From Desulfovibrio sp. (GTDB lineage: Bacteria; Desulfobacterota; Desulfovibrionia; Desulfovibrionales; Desulfovibrionaceae): DNA of 42,891 nt. Made by a program: the position numbers and the translations under genes. The first letter of the stretch is position 1, and every line of letters starts with the position of its first letter. The notes below the pieces were generated by a model that saw only the letters and a list, made by a program, of their open reading frames with translations, was not told the origin of the DNA and did no database searches. Shown here one piece after another: positions 26,977-35,368 of the stretch. Location of the stretch: assembly GCA_031272405.1 (NCBI GenBank), contig JAISTW010000038.1:1-42891 (forward strand), written 5' to 3'.

Positions 26977-28257
26977 ATGGAACAACTCCTGTACTTTTTC
27001 GGCTCCCTTTTTCTCTTTTTGTTCATGGGCGTGCCCATTTCCCTGGTGCTGGTGCTCTGTTCCATCGTGCTCATGCTCGCCTCCGGCGACTGGGACGTGA
27101 TGACGATTCCCAACATCATGATGGACGGGGCCAACAACTATCCGCTCATGGCCATCCCCTTCTTTGTCTTCGCGGGGGAAATCATGGCCGCCGGCGGCCT
27201 TTCCAAGCGCGTGGTGCAACTGGCCCAGCTCATCGTCGGACGCATCAAGGGCGGGCTTGGCTACGCGGCCATCATGGCCAGCATCATTTTCGCCGGGCTT
27301 ATGGGATCCTCCGTGGGCGAGGCGGCGGCCCTGGGCGGCCTTCTGCTGCCCATGATGAAGGAGGCGGGCTACAACCCGGCCCGGGCCGGGGGCATCATCG
27401 CCTCCGGGGCCATACTCGGACCCATTATCCCCCCCAGCACCAACTTCATCATTCTCGGCTCCGTGGTCAGCCTTTCCATCACCCGGCTGTTCATGATCGG
27501 TCTGGTGCCAGGCCTGCTGCTGGGCCTGGGGCTCATGGCGGTGTGGTGGTTCATCGTGCGCAAGGACGGGTATACGGAAACCCTGACCTTCACCCGGGAG
27601 CAGACCATAGCCATACTCAAGGATGCCAGTCCGGCCTTCATGCTGCCTGTGTTTCTGCTGGGCGGCATACGCTTCGGCGTGTTCACGCCCACCGAGGGCG
27701 GCGCCTTTGCGGCGGTGTTCGCCATTGTGGTCTGCATGTGCTATTACCGCGAATTGTCCCTGCGGGACCTGCTGCGCGTGTCCGCGGCGGCGGCGCGCAC
27801 CACGGCGGTGGTCATGCTCATCGTGGCCACGGCCTCGGCGGTGGGCTACTTCATCACTCTGGCTCAGATTCCCAATCACATAGCTTCGCTCTTTTCCGAC
27901 TTCATTGATTCGCCGCGCATCCTGCTGACGATCATCATGATTTTTCTGCTGCTGGCCGGGATGGTGATGGACCTGACGCCCAACGTGCTCATCTTCGCCC
28001 CGGTATTTTACCCGTTGATACAACAGGCCGGGATAGACCCCTACCATTTCGGTTTGTTGTTCATCCTCAACCTCGGCATCGGGGTCATCACGCCGCCAGT
28101 GGGCACCGTGCTCTATGTGGTTTGCGGCATCGGCAACATACAGCTTCCGGATCTGGTGCGCAAAATGCTGCCCTTTGTCCTTGTGGAAATCGCCATCCTG
28201 TTTTTGCTGGTGTATTTCCCCCAACTGTCGCTGGTCCCCCTGCGCTGGCTGATGTAG
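26977..28257 (+). CDS. TRAP transporter large permease subunit, DctM family
   Basis: A 426-aa protein with about 12 hydrophobic segments, the transport channel of the TRAP system. The re-entrant loop motifs are clear: GLMGSSVGEAAALGGLLLPMM and, further on, SGAILGPIIPPSTNFIILGS, plus a second conserved half with ASAVGYF and LNLGIGVITPPVGT. AAGGAGG precedes the start. It is coupled to dctQ (two-base gap). The HAD phosphatase begins eight bases after its stop, so transcription probably continues into the HAD-glp genes. Confidence 0.96.
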   Translation: MEQLLYFFGSLFLFLFMGVPISLVLVLCSIVLMLASGDWDVMTIPNIMMDGANNYPLMAIPFFVFAGEIMAAGGLSKRVVQLAQLIVGRIKGGLGYAAIMASIIFAGLMGSSVGEAAALGGLLLPMMKEAGYNPARAGGIIASGAILGPIIPPSTNFIILGSVVSLSITRLFMIGLVPGLLLGLGLMAVWWFIVRKDGYTETLTFTREQTIAILKDASPAFMLPVFLLGGIRFGVFTPTEGGAFAAVFAIVVCMCYYRELSLRDLLRVSAAAARTTAVVMLIVATASAVGYFITLAQIPNHIASLFSDFIDSPRILLTIIMIFLLLAGMVMDLTPNVLIFAPVFYPLIQQAGIDPYHFGLLFILNLGIGVITPPVGTVLYVVCGIGNIQLPDLVRKMLPFVLVEIAILFLLVYFPQLSLVPLRWLM

Positions 28258-28265
28258 GCGCGCGT

Positions 28266-29030
28266 ATGTCATATCTGGGCAAACGCTGCTTTGTGCTTGA
28301 CCTTGACGGCACAGTGTACCTCGGGAGCAGACCCATTGAGGGGGCTGTCGCGTTTATCCGCCGTTACTGGGATGACTGCGCCTTTTACTTCCTGAGCAAC
28401 AACACGTCCAAAGGGCCGGCGACGTATATCAAAAAATTGAACGGGATGGGCATTCCAGCAGTGACGGAGCGTCTGCTTTCTCCCACGGCGCCTCTGGTAG
28501 AGCACTTGCGCGCCGTCGGCATCCGACGCGCGTATCTTGTCGGTAACGGCGACTATACATCGGCTTTGCAGGAGGCCATGCCGGAACTGCTGATATCGCC
28601 TGAAGGCGCTCAGGCCGTCATACTGGCCTACGATACCGAACTGACGTACGAAAAACTGCGGATTTCCGCCCATTTGCTCCAAAATCCGCGCGTGTCCTAT
28701 CTGGCGACGCATCCCGATCTCGTTTGTCCGGATCCCGAAGGGCCTCTGCCCGATGTCGGAAGTTTTATGGCCCTGTATGAAAAAGCCGTTGGGCGGCTGC
28801 CGGAACATATTTTCGGGAAGCCGTCCCCGTCCGTGCTCGAACCTCTGTTTTCCCTGTATCCGAAAGAGGAAATCGTCATGGTCGGGGACAGACTCAGCAC
28901 GGACAAAAAACTGGCGGAAAATTCAGGCATTGACTTTGTGCTTGTTCTGAGCGGAGAAGCCGGACTGGAAGACCTTGCCGGGGAAAAGACAATGCCCTGG
29001 CGCACGGTTGAAGACCTGGGAAAGTTGTAG
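28266..29030 (+). CDS. HAD-superfamily phosphatase, NagD-like (class IIA)
   Basis: A 254-aa hydrolase with HAD motif I FVLDLDGTVYLG (nucleophile Asp12, acid Asp14), motif II FYFLSNNTSK, a C2-type cap, a conserved Lys in FGKPSPSV, and motif IV VMVGDRLSTDKKLAE. These enzymes remove phosphate from small phosphorylated molecules; glycerol phosphate, phosphoglycolate and p-nitrophenyl phosphate are known substrates in the class. The next gene, 13 bases downstream, is glpAB, which makes a glycerol-phosphate-related substrate attractive, though unproven. The frame is open to 28122 inside dctM; the ATG at 28266 fits the family. Confidence 0.88.
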   Translation: MSYLGKRCFVLDLDGTVYLGSRPIEGAVAFIRRYWDDCAFYFLSNNTSKGPATYIKKLNGMGIPAVTERLLSPTAPLVEHLRAVGIRRAYLVGNGDYTSALQEAMPELLISPEGAQAVILAYDTELTYEKLRISAHLLQNPRVSYLATHPDLVCPDPEGPLPDVGSFMALYEKAVGRLPEHIFGKPSPSVLEPLFSLYPKEEIVMVGDRLSTDKKLAENSGIDFVLVLSGEAGLEDLAGEKTMPWRTVEDLGKL

Positions 29031-29043
29031 AACCGGAATCGCC

Positions 29044-31983
29044 ATGCAAAAGCTGAATGACGTTTCTGTTGTCGTAGTGGGCGGCGGCGCCACCGGCGTC
29101 GGTCTGGCTCGGGATATCGCCATGCGCGGCGTTTCCTGCCTCCTGGTCGAACAGGGGGATTTGTGCGCCGGCGCGACTTCCCGTTTTCACGGGCTGTTGC
29201 ACAGCGGCGCGCGCTATGCGGTGGGGGACCCGGAAGCCGCCAGCGAGTGCGCGCGGGAAAACGCCATTCTGCGACGCATTGCGCCTGAGTGTGTTGAGCA
29301 GACGGAAGGTTTTTTTGTCGGCCATGCGGAAGACGACCCGGCCTGGGAGGCCAAATGGGCGCCGGCCTGCGCCCGGTGCGGCATCCCGGCTGTTCCCGTT
29401 GAACCGCGGGAGGCTCTTGGACTGGAGCCAGAACTCACGGCGGACGTCAGGGCGGTGTATCGCGTGCCAGACTCCGCTGTGGACGGTTTCCGCATGGTTC
29501 TCCACAACGCCGTGTCCGCCGAGCGGTACGGCGCCCGGATTTTGACCTATACACGTCTGACGGGCATTGAAACGCGCGGCGGGCGCGTTGTCGGCGTGTG
29601 GCTGGAGCGTCGTGGGGCCGGAGAAAAATGTTTCGTCGCCTGCGAGTATCTTGTCAGCGCCGCTGGCGCCTGGGCCGGCGAAACGGCGCGTCTGGCCGGG
29701 CTGGAAGTCGGCGTTTCTCCGGATCGGGGGCTGTTGTTGGCCTTTAACCACCGTTTTACGGAGCGGGTGATTAACAGACTGCGCAAACCGGCGGATGGCG
29801 ACATTTTTGTGCCACACGGCACTGTGGTCATTTACGGGACAACATCGGTTCCGGTGCGGCATCCGGGGGACACCGGCGTTGAGACGGAGGAAGTTCTGCG
29901 TCTTTTGTCCGACGGAGAAAAGCTCTTTCCCCGTTTGCGCGATTATCGCATGCTGCGGGCTTTCGCCGGAACACGTCCTCTGTACGCCCCGGACTCCTCC
30001 ACGGGCAGATCCGCCACGCGAAACTTCGTCATTGTGGATCACGAGAAAGAGGGGCTGTCGGGCATGGCCACGGTGACCGGCGGCAAATTCACGTCCTTCA
30101 GACTCATGGCCGAAAAAACGGCGGATCTTGTTTGCGCCAGGCTCGGCGTGCATGCTCCCTGCCGTACCGCCGAAGAGCGGCTGACGGAAGCGCCTTCGGA
30201 ACAATTGATTGAGCGTGCCCGCAACATCTTTCCAGCCGACGGGATGAGACTCGCGGCGGAGCGCCAGGGAGGGGATTTTGAAAGAACCGTCGCCATAGCG
30301 GAACAGGCGCGCTGGAAAAAATCCCTGCTTTGCGAATGCGAGTTTGTCACCTACGCGGAATTTGAGGCGGTCGCATCGCAATCTCCCGAATTTTCTCTGG
30401 GGGACATTCGGCGGCGTACGCGAATGGGCATGGGCACATGCCAGGGGAATTTCTGCGCCTTGCGGGCCGGCGCAGCCCTTGCTGAAATCAACCCGGCATC
30501 CGCGTCGTCTCCCAGAAAAACTCTTGAGGAATTTCTGGAAGAACGCTGGCGCGGCATCCGCCCCTTGCTCTGGGGCAGACAATTGAGAGAGGTGGAACTG
30601 GAACGTGGCATTTACGCCGCCCTGATGAACCTGGAAGGGCCGCAGCCGACATCCTTGCCCGCGCGCGGGCAAGGGCGTATCCGCTCCATCCCCGCGGCGA
30701 AGACGCGGGACAATCCGCAGCGCCCGGCCGGCGACGATGATGTCATTGTCGTGGGCGCCGGTCTTGCCGGAATCACCGCGGCTTTGCGCGCGGCGCACAG
30801 GGGGCGGAAGGTTGTGTTGCTGTCGGCCGGGGCGGGTGTGCTGTCCATCAGCAGCGGCAGCATTGACGTGCTCGGCGTTGTAAACAATGCGCCGATTTGC
30901 GGGGATCCCTTCGCCAGTTTTGACGACCTTGCGCCGGAACACCCCTATTCCCTGGTCGGGGCGGCCGTCGCGGCGGATGCCGTGGACTTTATCGCCTCCC
31001 GCGTTTCTGAAGCCGGTTTGCCGCTACATGTTCCCGAAAAAGGAGAAGGCAATATCTGGCTGCCGACAGCCGTCGGAACATTAAAGCCGGTTTTCGCCGT
31101 CGGTCCCGGCATGTCGCCCCTGACGGCGGCATCGTCCGCCGCTGTTGCAGGCATACGCGGGCTGAAAGACTTTTCGGCCGTCCTGGCGGCGAAAGGCCTT
31201 TCCGAACATCCCCTTTTCGCCGGGAAAACTTTTTCGCCGCTGAATTTTGACGCCCCGCGGCATCTGCGCGCTACAGGACGCGATTTGACGTCGCTTGACA
31301 TATCCCGTTTTGTGGACACGCCCGCCGGGACGGACTGGCTGCGCAAGGAGCTTGCCTCCCTCAAAGCCGCCTCCGACACGATCTTGCTCCCCGCAGTGCT
31401 TGGCGTTGACACTGCCGCCCATGTGCAGCGGACACTGGAGGAAAAACTGGACGTGTCTCTTGTAGAATGCGTCTGCCCACCGCCGGCCGTCAGCGGGTTG
31501 CGCATGCAAAAGGCCCTGTTCCGCGCTTTAAGAAAGGCCGGGGTGCGTGTTTTTGACAACGTCGCGGCACAGGAGGCCATTGTGGAAAACCGGGACTGCA
31601 GAGGACTTGTCGTCCGGCAGGGCGGCATCAAACGGATTTTTACGGCCAAATCCTATGTTATCGCCACCGGAGGGGTTTACGGCAAAGGGATTTCCTCTCA
31701 GCCGGGCAGCATTTTTGAGCGGATTTTTCATCTGCCGGTGGCCGCGCCCGCTCGTCTCGCCGACTGGGCCAACGAGCGTTTTTTCAGTCACAAACCGCAC
31801 GCGTTCGCAACGCTGGGAGTGCGGGTGAACAAGGAGCTGCAGGCGGTTGCCGAAGACGGAACAGTTGCGCTTTCCAACGTGCATTTTGCCGGCAGCATAC
31901 TTCGGGGTTACGATTTTGCAACGGAAAAATCCGGCAGCGGGGTGGCCGTCGCCACCGGTTACGCCGCCGGCGACAGAGTGTGA
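29044..31983 (+). CDS. Fused anaerobic glycerol-3-phosphate dehydrogenase subunits A and B
   Basis: A 979-aa fusion. The first half (about 1-560) is GlpA: FAD-binding GGGATG at residues 13-18, the DAO fold with GATSRFHGLLHSGARYA, then a BFD-like [2Fe-2S] module with Cys at 430, 432, 466 and 471. The second half (about 564-979) is GlpB: another FAD motif GAGLAG at 571-576, then SGSIDVLG and a C-terminal YVIATGGVYGKG. In E. coli these are separate proteins of the GlpABC enzyme, which oxidises glycerol 3-phosphate to dihydroxyacetone phosphate and passes electrons to quinone. The joint is a Pro/Arg-rich linker of some 25 residues. The reading frame is unbroken across it, so this is not a frameshift artefact of two genes. 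It follows the HAD gene by 13 bases and precedes glpC by five. Confidence 0.92.
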   Translation: MQKLNDVSVVVVGGGATGVGLARDIAMRGVSCLLVEQGDLCAGATSRFHGLLHSGARYAVGDPEAASECARENAILRRIAPECVEQTEGFFVGHAEDDPAWEAKWAPACARCGIPAVPVEPREALGLEPELTADVRAVYRVPDSAVDGFRMVLHNAVSAERYGARILTYTRLTGIETRGGRVVGVWLERRGAGEKCFVACEYLVSAAGAWAGETARLAGLEVGVSPDRGLLLAFNHRFTERVINRLRKPADGDIFVPHGTVVIYGTTSVPVRHPGDTGVETEEVLRLLSDGEKLFPRLRDYRMLRAFAGTRPLYAPDSSTGRSATRNFVIVDHEKEGLSGMATVTGGKFTSFRLMAEKTADLVCARLGVHAPCRTAEERLTEAPSEQLIERARNIFPADGMRLAAERQGGDFERTVAIAEQARWKKSLLCECEFVTYAEFEAVASQSPEFSLGDIRRRTRMGMGTCQGNFCALRAGAALAEINPASASSPRKTLEEFLEERWRGIRPLLWGRQLREVELERGIYAALMNLEGPQPTSLPARGQGRIRSIPAAKTRDNPQRPAGDDDVIVVGAGLAGITAALRAAHRGRKVVLLSAGAGVLSISSGSIDVLGVVNNAPICGDPFASFDDLAPEHPYSLVGAAVAADAVDFIASRVSEAGLPLHVPEKGEGNIWLPTAVGTLKPVFAVGPGMSPLTAASSAAVAGIRGLKDFSAVLAAKGLSEHPLFAGKTFSPLNFDAPRHLRATGRDLTSLDISRFVDTPAGTDWLRKELASLKAASDTILLPAVLGVDTAAHVQRTLEEKLDVSLVECVCPPPAVSGLRMQKALFRALRKAGVRVFDNVAAQEAIVENRDCRGLVVRQGGIKRIFTAKSYVIATGGVYGKGISSQPGSIFERIFHLPVAAPARLADWANERFFSHKPHAFATLGVRVNKELQAVAEDGTVALSNVHFAGSILRGYDFATEKSGSGVAVATGYAAGDRV

Positions 31984-31988
31984 CAAAC

Positions 31989-33188
31989 ATGTCGCGTCGT
32001 TTCAATCCTGATGAATGTACGGCCTGCGCCGTCTGCACCGTGCATTGTCCCGTAGCGGCGGCGACTCCCTGTTTTCGTGGCCCGAAAATGACCGGGCCGG
32101 CCTTTGAGCGCCTCCGGCTGTTCGGACTGCACGATGACGACTCTGTGGAGTACTGTTCCAATTGCAAGAATTGCGATATTTCCTGCCCCTCGGGCGTCCC
32201 GGTTTCCACGTTCAATATGCTGGCCAGGGCCGCATATTCGCGGGATAAAAAAATCCCTCCCAGAGACCTTTTGATAGGATTTTCAGGAGATATTGGAAAA
32301 CTTGTACGACATATTCCGGCGTTTTTGCTCAACTTCGGCATGAAAAACCCGCTGACGCGTCTTTTGCTGGACATCATCGGTCTGGACAAACGCGCGCCGT
32401 TGCCCGCTTTTGCTCCGTTGAATCAACGACAGGCTCTTTTCAGGAACACAAAACACATTTCAGGCGATAAAGGACGTCGCGGCGCGGTGGCCCTGTTCCC
32501 CGGCTGTTTTGTTTCCTATTACGAACCCGGCGTGGGCCTGGATATCATATCCCTGTTGGAGAAGGTCGGATACGAGGTTATTGTGCCCGGGGATTTTGTC
32601 TGTTGCGGCCTGCCGCTTTTATGTGCAGGGCTTTATGACGCCGCCCGCGAACGGGCTGAAAAAAATCGTCGGACGGCGCTCGGGCTGCATGAGCAAGGCA
32701 TGACGATTGTTTCGCCATGCCCAAGCTGCGCCCTCATGGTCGGACAGGAATATGAGGCGCTGTTCCCCGAAGACGCCCCTGTTTCCGTGCCTGTGCATGA
32801 GGCCGCCTCTTTTGTGTATTCTTTGGTGGAAGAAGGAGTTTTCGACATTGCCGGGGCCAGGCCAATCGCGGAGCGTCTGGCCTATCACGCGCCCTGTCAT
32901 TTACGGGCATTGGGCATGGGAAGACCGGGGCTTGAACTGTTAAGCCGCATGCCCGGCGTGCGCGTTGATGACGTGAACGCCGGATGTTGCGGATTATCTG
33001 GGAGCTACGGCATGAAAAAAGGCAAGTACGAAATCGGCGCGCAAACGGGCTCGGGTCTTTTTGCCGCCATACGCGAGAGCGGGGCGCAACTTTGCGTGAG
33101 TGAATGCGGTTCCTGCCGCACCAGCATCGAACACGGGACAGGCCTTCCCGTGGCGCATCCCTTGACGTTGCTTGCGCGCGCCCTGTGA
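31989..33188 (+). CDS. glpC: Anaerobic glycerol-3-phosphate dehydrogenase subunit C
   Basis: The iron-sulfur subunit that anchors GlpAB and passes electrons to the membrane quinone pool. The 399-aa product has two [4Fe-4S] motifs, Cys at 10, 13, 16, 20 and at 56, 59, 62, 66, followed by two CCG (cysteine-rich) domains with CCGLP and CCGLSG cores. A GTG at 31980 overlaps the glpAB stop by four bases and is an alternative start; the ATG at 31989 gives the more usual N-terminus. It is the last gene of the HAD-glp group. Two small hairpins follow (33193-33210 and 33212-33231) without a T run. Confidence 0.93.
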   Translation: MSRRFNPDECTACAVCTVHCPVAAATPCFRGPKMTGPAFERLRLFGLHDDDSVEYCSNCKNCDISCPSGVPVSTFNMLARAAYSRDKKIPPRDLLIGFSGDIGKLVRHIPAFLLNFGMKNPLTRLLLDIIGLDKRAPLPAFAPLNQRQALFRNTKHISGDKGRRGAVALFPGCFVSYYEPGVGLDIISLLEKVGYEVIVPGDFVCCGLPLLCAGLYDAARERAEKNRRTALGLHEQGMTIVSPCPSCALMVGQEYEALFPEDAPVSVPVHEAASFVYSLVEEGVFDIAGARPIAERLAYHAPCHLRALGMGRPGLELLSRMPGVRVDDVNAGCCGLSGSYGMKKGKYEIGAQTGSGLFAAIRESGAQLCVSECGSCRTSIEHGTGLPVAHPLTLLARAL

Positions 33189-33273
33189 TGTCAGCATGGT
33201 TTCACATGCTTCGTCGGTTTTGTTGCCGACGGTGCGGAATTGATAACGCCAGAACAGACTGGAGGAGGTTTTT

Positions 33274-34218
33274 ATGAAAAAACTGTGTGCTTTTGTGTGT
33301 GGCGTGTTTTTGCTGTGCGCCGCGGGCCTGGCCTCGGCCGCAGACGGCGGGGCGCGAAAGTCCATGTTGCCGGCCAACAGATACAAACTGATTGACTCCT
33401 TTGAGGTCAAGGGCAGACAGGGCGTAGCCGTGGACGACATGTTCTACTATGTCAGCGGCAGCAAGGCCCTGTACAAGTATGACAAAAAGGGCAATCTTGT
33501 GGCCTCCAACGAGAAGCCCTTTGAAGGCTATGCCATTCCTTCCAATCATATCGGTGACATCGACGTCTACAACGGCGAGATATTCGTCAGCGCCGAGTGG
33601 TTTGAAGACGGCGTGGGCAAGGATATTCAGATCGCCATACATGACGCGAAGACGCTCAAGTTCAAACGAACGTTCAAATTTGAGCCGGAGTCGGGTCAGG
33701 AGGAAGTGTCCGGCATTTGCGTGGACAGGGACAAGCGTTCCGTTTGGATGTCCTGCTGGGCGATCGGCAAGGAAAGCGGCGCGCTGAAAGGCTACAGCGA
33801 CAGGTATCTCTATGAGTACAGCCTGGACAGCGGCAAGTTTCTGCGCAAAGTGCATCTGGCGCCTTCGCCGCAATGGATTCAGGGCGTGTATTATTACAAG
33901 GGAGCCCTGTATGTGACCGCGGACGACGGCGAGGCGGATGACGACGCTCCTGACCACCTGTATCGCGTTGATATCAAAAGCGATGTCAATTACGCGACTG
34001 TTGTGATGGAGAAAGCCTTCACCGAAATCAAACGCCAGGGCGAAATCGAAGGCCTTGCCTTTGACGAAAAGGCCGACGAGCTGCTTGTGCACTTCAACCG
34101 CGGCGCGCGCATTATTCTCGGTATGCCGAAGGGATTTTATCCTGACTATACCAGGGAAATCAGCGAAGTATACCGTTTCAAGGTCAAGCCGGCCGGCAAA
34201 AAGGACAAGAAGGACTAG
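33274..34218 (+). CDS. Secreted protein, probable beta-propeller, unknown function
   Basis: A 314-aa exported protein. A signal peptide covers residues 1-22 (MKKLCAF..., cleavage after ASA). The mature chain repeats strand patterns of 'YxYDKKGN', 'IAIHDAKTLKFKR', 'YLYEYSLDSGKFLRKV', 'DHLYRVDIKS', as in NHL/YncE/SMP-30-like propellers. It contains acidic runs (ADDGEADDDAPD), which might hold a metal such as calcium, and ends in a Lys/Asp-rich tail. A very strong GGAGGAGG precedes the start. No pathway partner is evident: glpC lies upstream across 85 bases and xth downstream across a strong hairpin. Its start region resembles that of dctP (long RBS, MKKLC signal peptide). Confidence 0.75.
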   Translation: MKKLCAFVCGVFLLCAAGLASAADGGARKSMLPANRYKLIDSFEVKGRQGVAVDDMFYYVSGSKALYKYDKKGNLVASNEKPFEGYAIPSNHIGDIDVYNGEIFVSAEWFEDGVGKDIQIAIHDAKTLKFKRTFKFEPESGQEEVSGICVDRDKRSVWMSCWAIGKESGALKGYSDRYLYEYSLDSGKFLRKVHLAPSPQWIQGVYYYKGALYVTADDGEADDDAPDHLYRVDIKSDVNYATVVMEKAFTEIKRQGEIEGLAFDEKADELLVHFNRGARIILGMPKGFYPDYTREISEVYRFKVKPAGKKDKKD

Positions 34219-34242
34219 CCTTACATCATAATTCCAAGTCCT

Positions 34243-34287
34243 GACGCGGCAAGAAGGCTTTTCTCAGCCGAGTCTTTTTGCCGCGTC
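34243..34287 (+). terminator. Terminator-like hairpin after the secreted-protein gene
   Basis: GACGCGGCAA (34243-34252) and exact complement TTGCCGCGTC (34278-34287) with inner partial pairing (GGCT/AGCC). A T run occurs inside the loop side rather than after the stem, so termination is plausible but not certain. Confidence 0.5.
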
Positions 34288-34300
34288 GGGCGCAAAACGC

Positions 34301-35107
34301 ATGTTCGTCAAATTCGTCTCGTGGAACGTCAACGGGTTGCGCGCCATATCCGGAAAACCGGACTGGCGCTGGTTTGCGGAAACCGATGCGCACATCGTTT
34401 CTCTGCAGGAAACAAAAGCAAGGCCGAGTCAACTTGCGCCCGACGTGGTTCAGCCGGAAGGCTGGCATTCCTTCTGGTCTTCCAGCGAAGTGAAAAAAGG
34501 GTATTCCGGCGTCGCCGTTTTCAGCAGGCAGGCTCCGCTGACTGTGGTCGAAGAGTTGCCGACGGAGGGCTTTCGCGGCGAAGGCCGCCTTTTGCACTTG
34601 GAGTTCCCGGATTTTCACTTTTTCAACGGATATTTTCCCAACGGCGGGGCCGTGGAGCTTGACGAAAAGGGCAAACCCACGGGGCGCTTCAAACGCGTGC
34701 CTTACAAAATGGGCTTTTTCGAGGCGTTTCTGGAACACGCGGAGGCCTGCCGCACGCAAAAACCTGTTGTCGTTTGCGGCGATTTCAATATCGCCCACAG
34801 GCCGCTTGACCTTGCCCGTCCGAAAGACAATGTGGACAATACGGGTTTTCTCCCGGAGGAGCGGGCTTTTTTAGATCGTTTTATCGCCAAGGGATATATT
34901 GACACGTTTCGCCACATACACGGCGATGAGGAAGGGCAGTATTCCTGGTGGTCGTATAAAACGCGCGCGCGGGAAAAAAATATCGGTTGGCGCATAGACT
35001 ATTTTTTCGTCTCCGAAGAGCTGAAACCAGCCATACGCGACGCCTGGATTGAAAATGGCGTCTTCGGGTCCGATCATTGCCCCGTGGGGCTGCTGCTGGA
35101 AGTATAG
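34301..35107 (+). CDS. xth: Exodeoxyribonuclease III
   Basis: A 268-aa enzyme of the exonuclease III / AP-endonuclease family that cuts DNA at abasic sites in base-excision repair. Catalytic motifs are complete: WNVNG (Asn9 and Asn11), QETK with metal-binding Glu37, GDFN, and the C-terminal GSDHCPV with the Asp-His pair. The length is typical. The start has no strong RBS; the hairpin at 34243-34287 ends 13 bases before it. The trp promoter begins just after its stop. Confidence 0.96.
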   Translation: MFVKFVSWNVNGLRAISGKPDWRWFAETDAHIVSLQETKARPSQLAPDVVQPEGWHSFWSSSEVKKGYSGVAVFSRQAPLTVVEELPTEGFRGEGRLLHLEFPDFHFFNGYFPNGGAVELDEKGKPTGRFKRVPYKMGFFEAFLEHAEACRTQKPVVVCGDFNIAHRPLDLARPKDNVDNTGFLPEERAFLDRFIAKGYIDTFRHIHGDEEGQYSWWSYKTRAREKNIGWRIDYFFVSEELKPAIRDAWIENGVFGSDHCPVGLLLEV

Positions 35108-35119
35108 GCCAAAAAAAGA

Positions 35120-35148
35120 TTGACTTGACGAAATGTTTTGATTACAAG
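35120..35148 (+). promoter_or_regulatory. Promoter of the trp operon
   Basis: TTGACT (35120-35125), 17-base spacer, TACAAG (35143-35148). It initiates near 35155, just upstream of the palindrome TTATG-G-CATAA (35161-35171), a possible operator. The leader peptide starts 45 bases later. Confidence 0.55.
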
Positions 35149-35199
35149 GTAAGCCGAGATTTATGGCATAACTTGTTACACCTTTGGTTGGGTTTGTAT

Positions 35200-35265
35200 A
35201 TGGACATTTTTTCCTCTTCGGCGAATTTTTCCGGTTTTGGCTGGTGGTGGCGCGCGAGCGGCTGA
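35200..35265 (+). CDS. trpL: trp operon leader peptide with three consecutive Trp codons
   Basis: A 21-aa ORF ending in FGWWWRASG, with the three TGG codons at 35242-35250 and TGA at 35263-35265. Tryptophan is rare, so three in a row just before the trp genes is strong evidence for an attenuation leader. The stop lies four bases before the antiterminator arm (35269-35280). A ribosome that completes the peptide would cover this arm; one stalled at the Trp codons would leave it free. The RBS is weak (GGTTGGG). Confidence 0.88.
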   Translation: MDIFSSSANFSGFGWWWRASG

Positions 35266-35268
35266 AAA

Positions 35269-35340
35269 GGAGACGAGCGTCCAAAAATTATTGTGTCATC
35301 TGGCCCCTGAAACGCCGTCTCCCGCGAGACGGCGTTTTTA
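35269..35340 (+). promoter_or_regulatory. trp attenuator: antiterminator and terminator
   Basis: Two exclusive structures are visible. Antiterminator: GGAGACG-A-GCGT (35269-35280) pairs with ACGCCGTCTCC (35312-35322), 11 pairs with one bulged A. Terminator: AAACGCCGTCTC (35310-35321), loop CCGC, exact complement ending at 35337, plus a T-rich tail to 35340. They share the ACGCCGTCTC arm. The layout fits classical Trp attenuation, with premature termination when Trp-tRNA is plentiful. A separate arm 1 pairing with arm 2 was not found. Confidence 0.88.
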
Positions 35341-35368
35341 TTTGAACCCGCAATCCGAGGACTGGACA

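Noticed and set aside
26971..28272. 433-residue minus-strand frame opposite dctM, rich in His and Gln
   Set aside because: The composition is a product of reading a hydrophobic membrane gene backwards.
28894..30942. 682-residue open frame on the minus strand opposite glpAB
   Set aside because: The + strand carries a complete, motif-rich GlpAB. The minus frame has no RBS or family motif and arises from codon bias.
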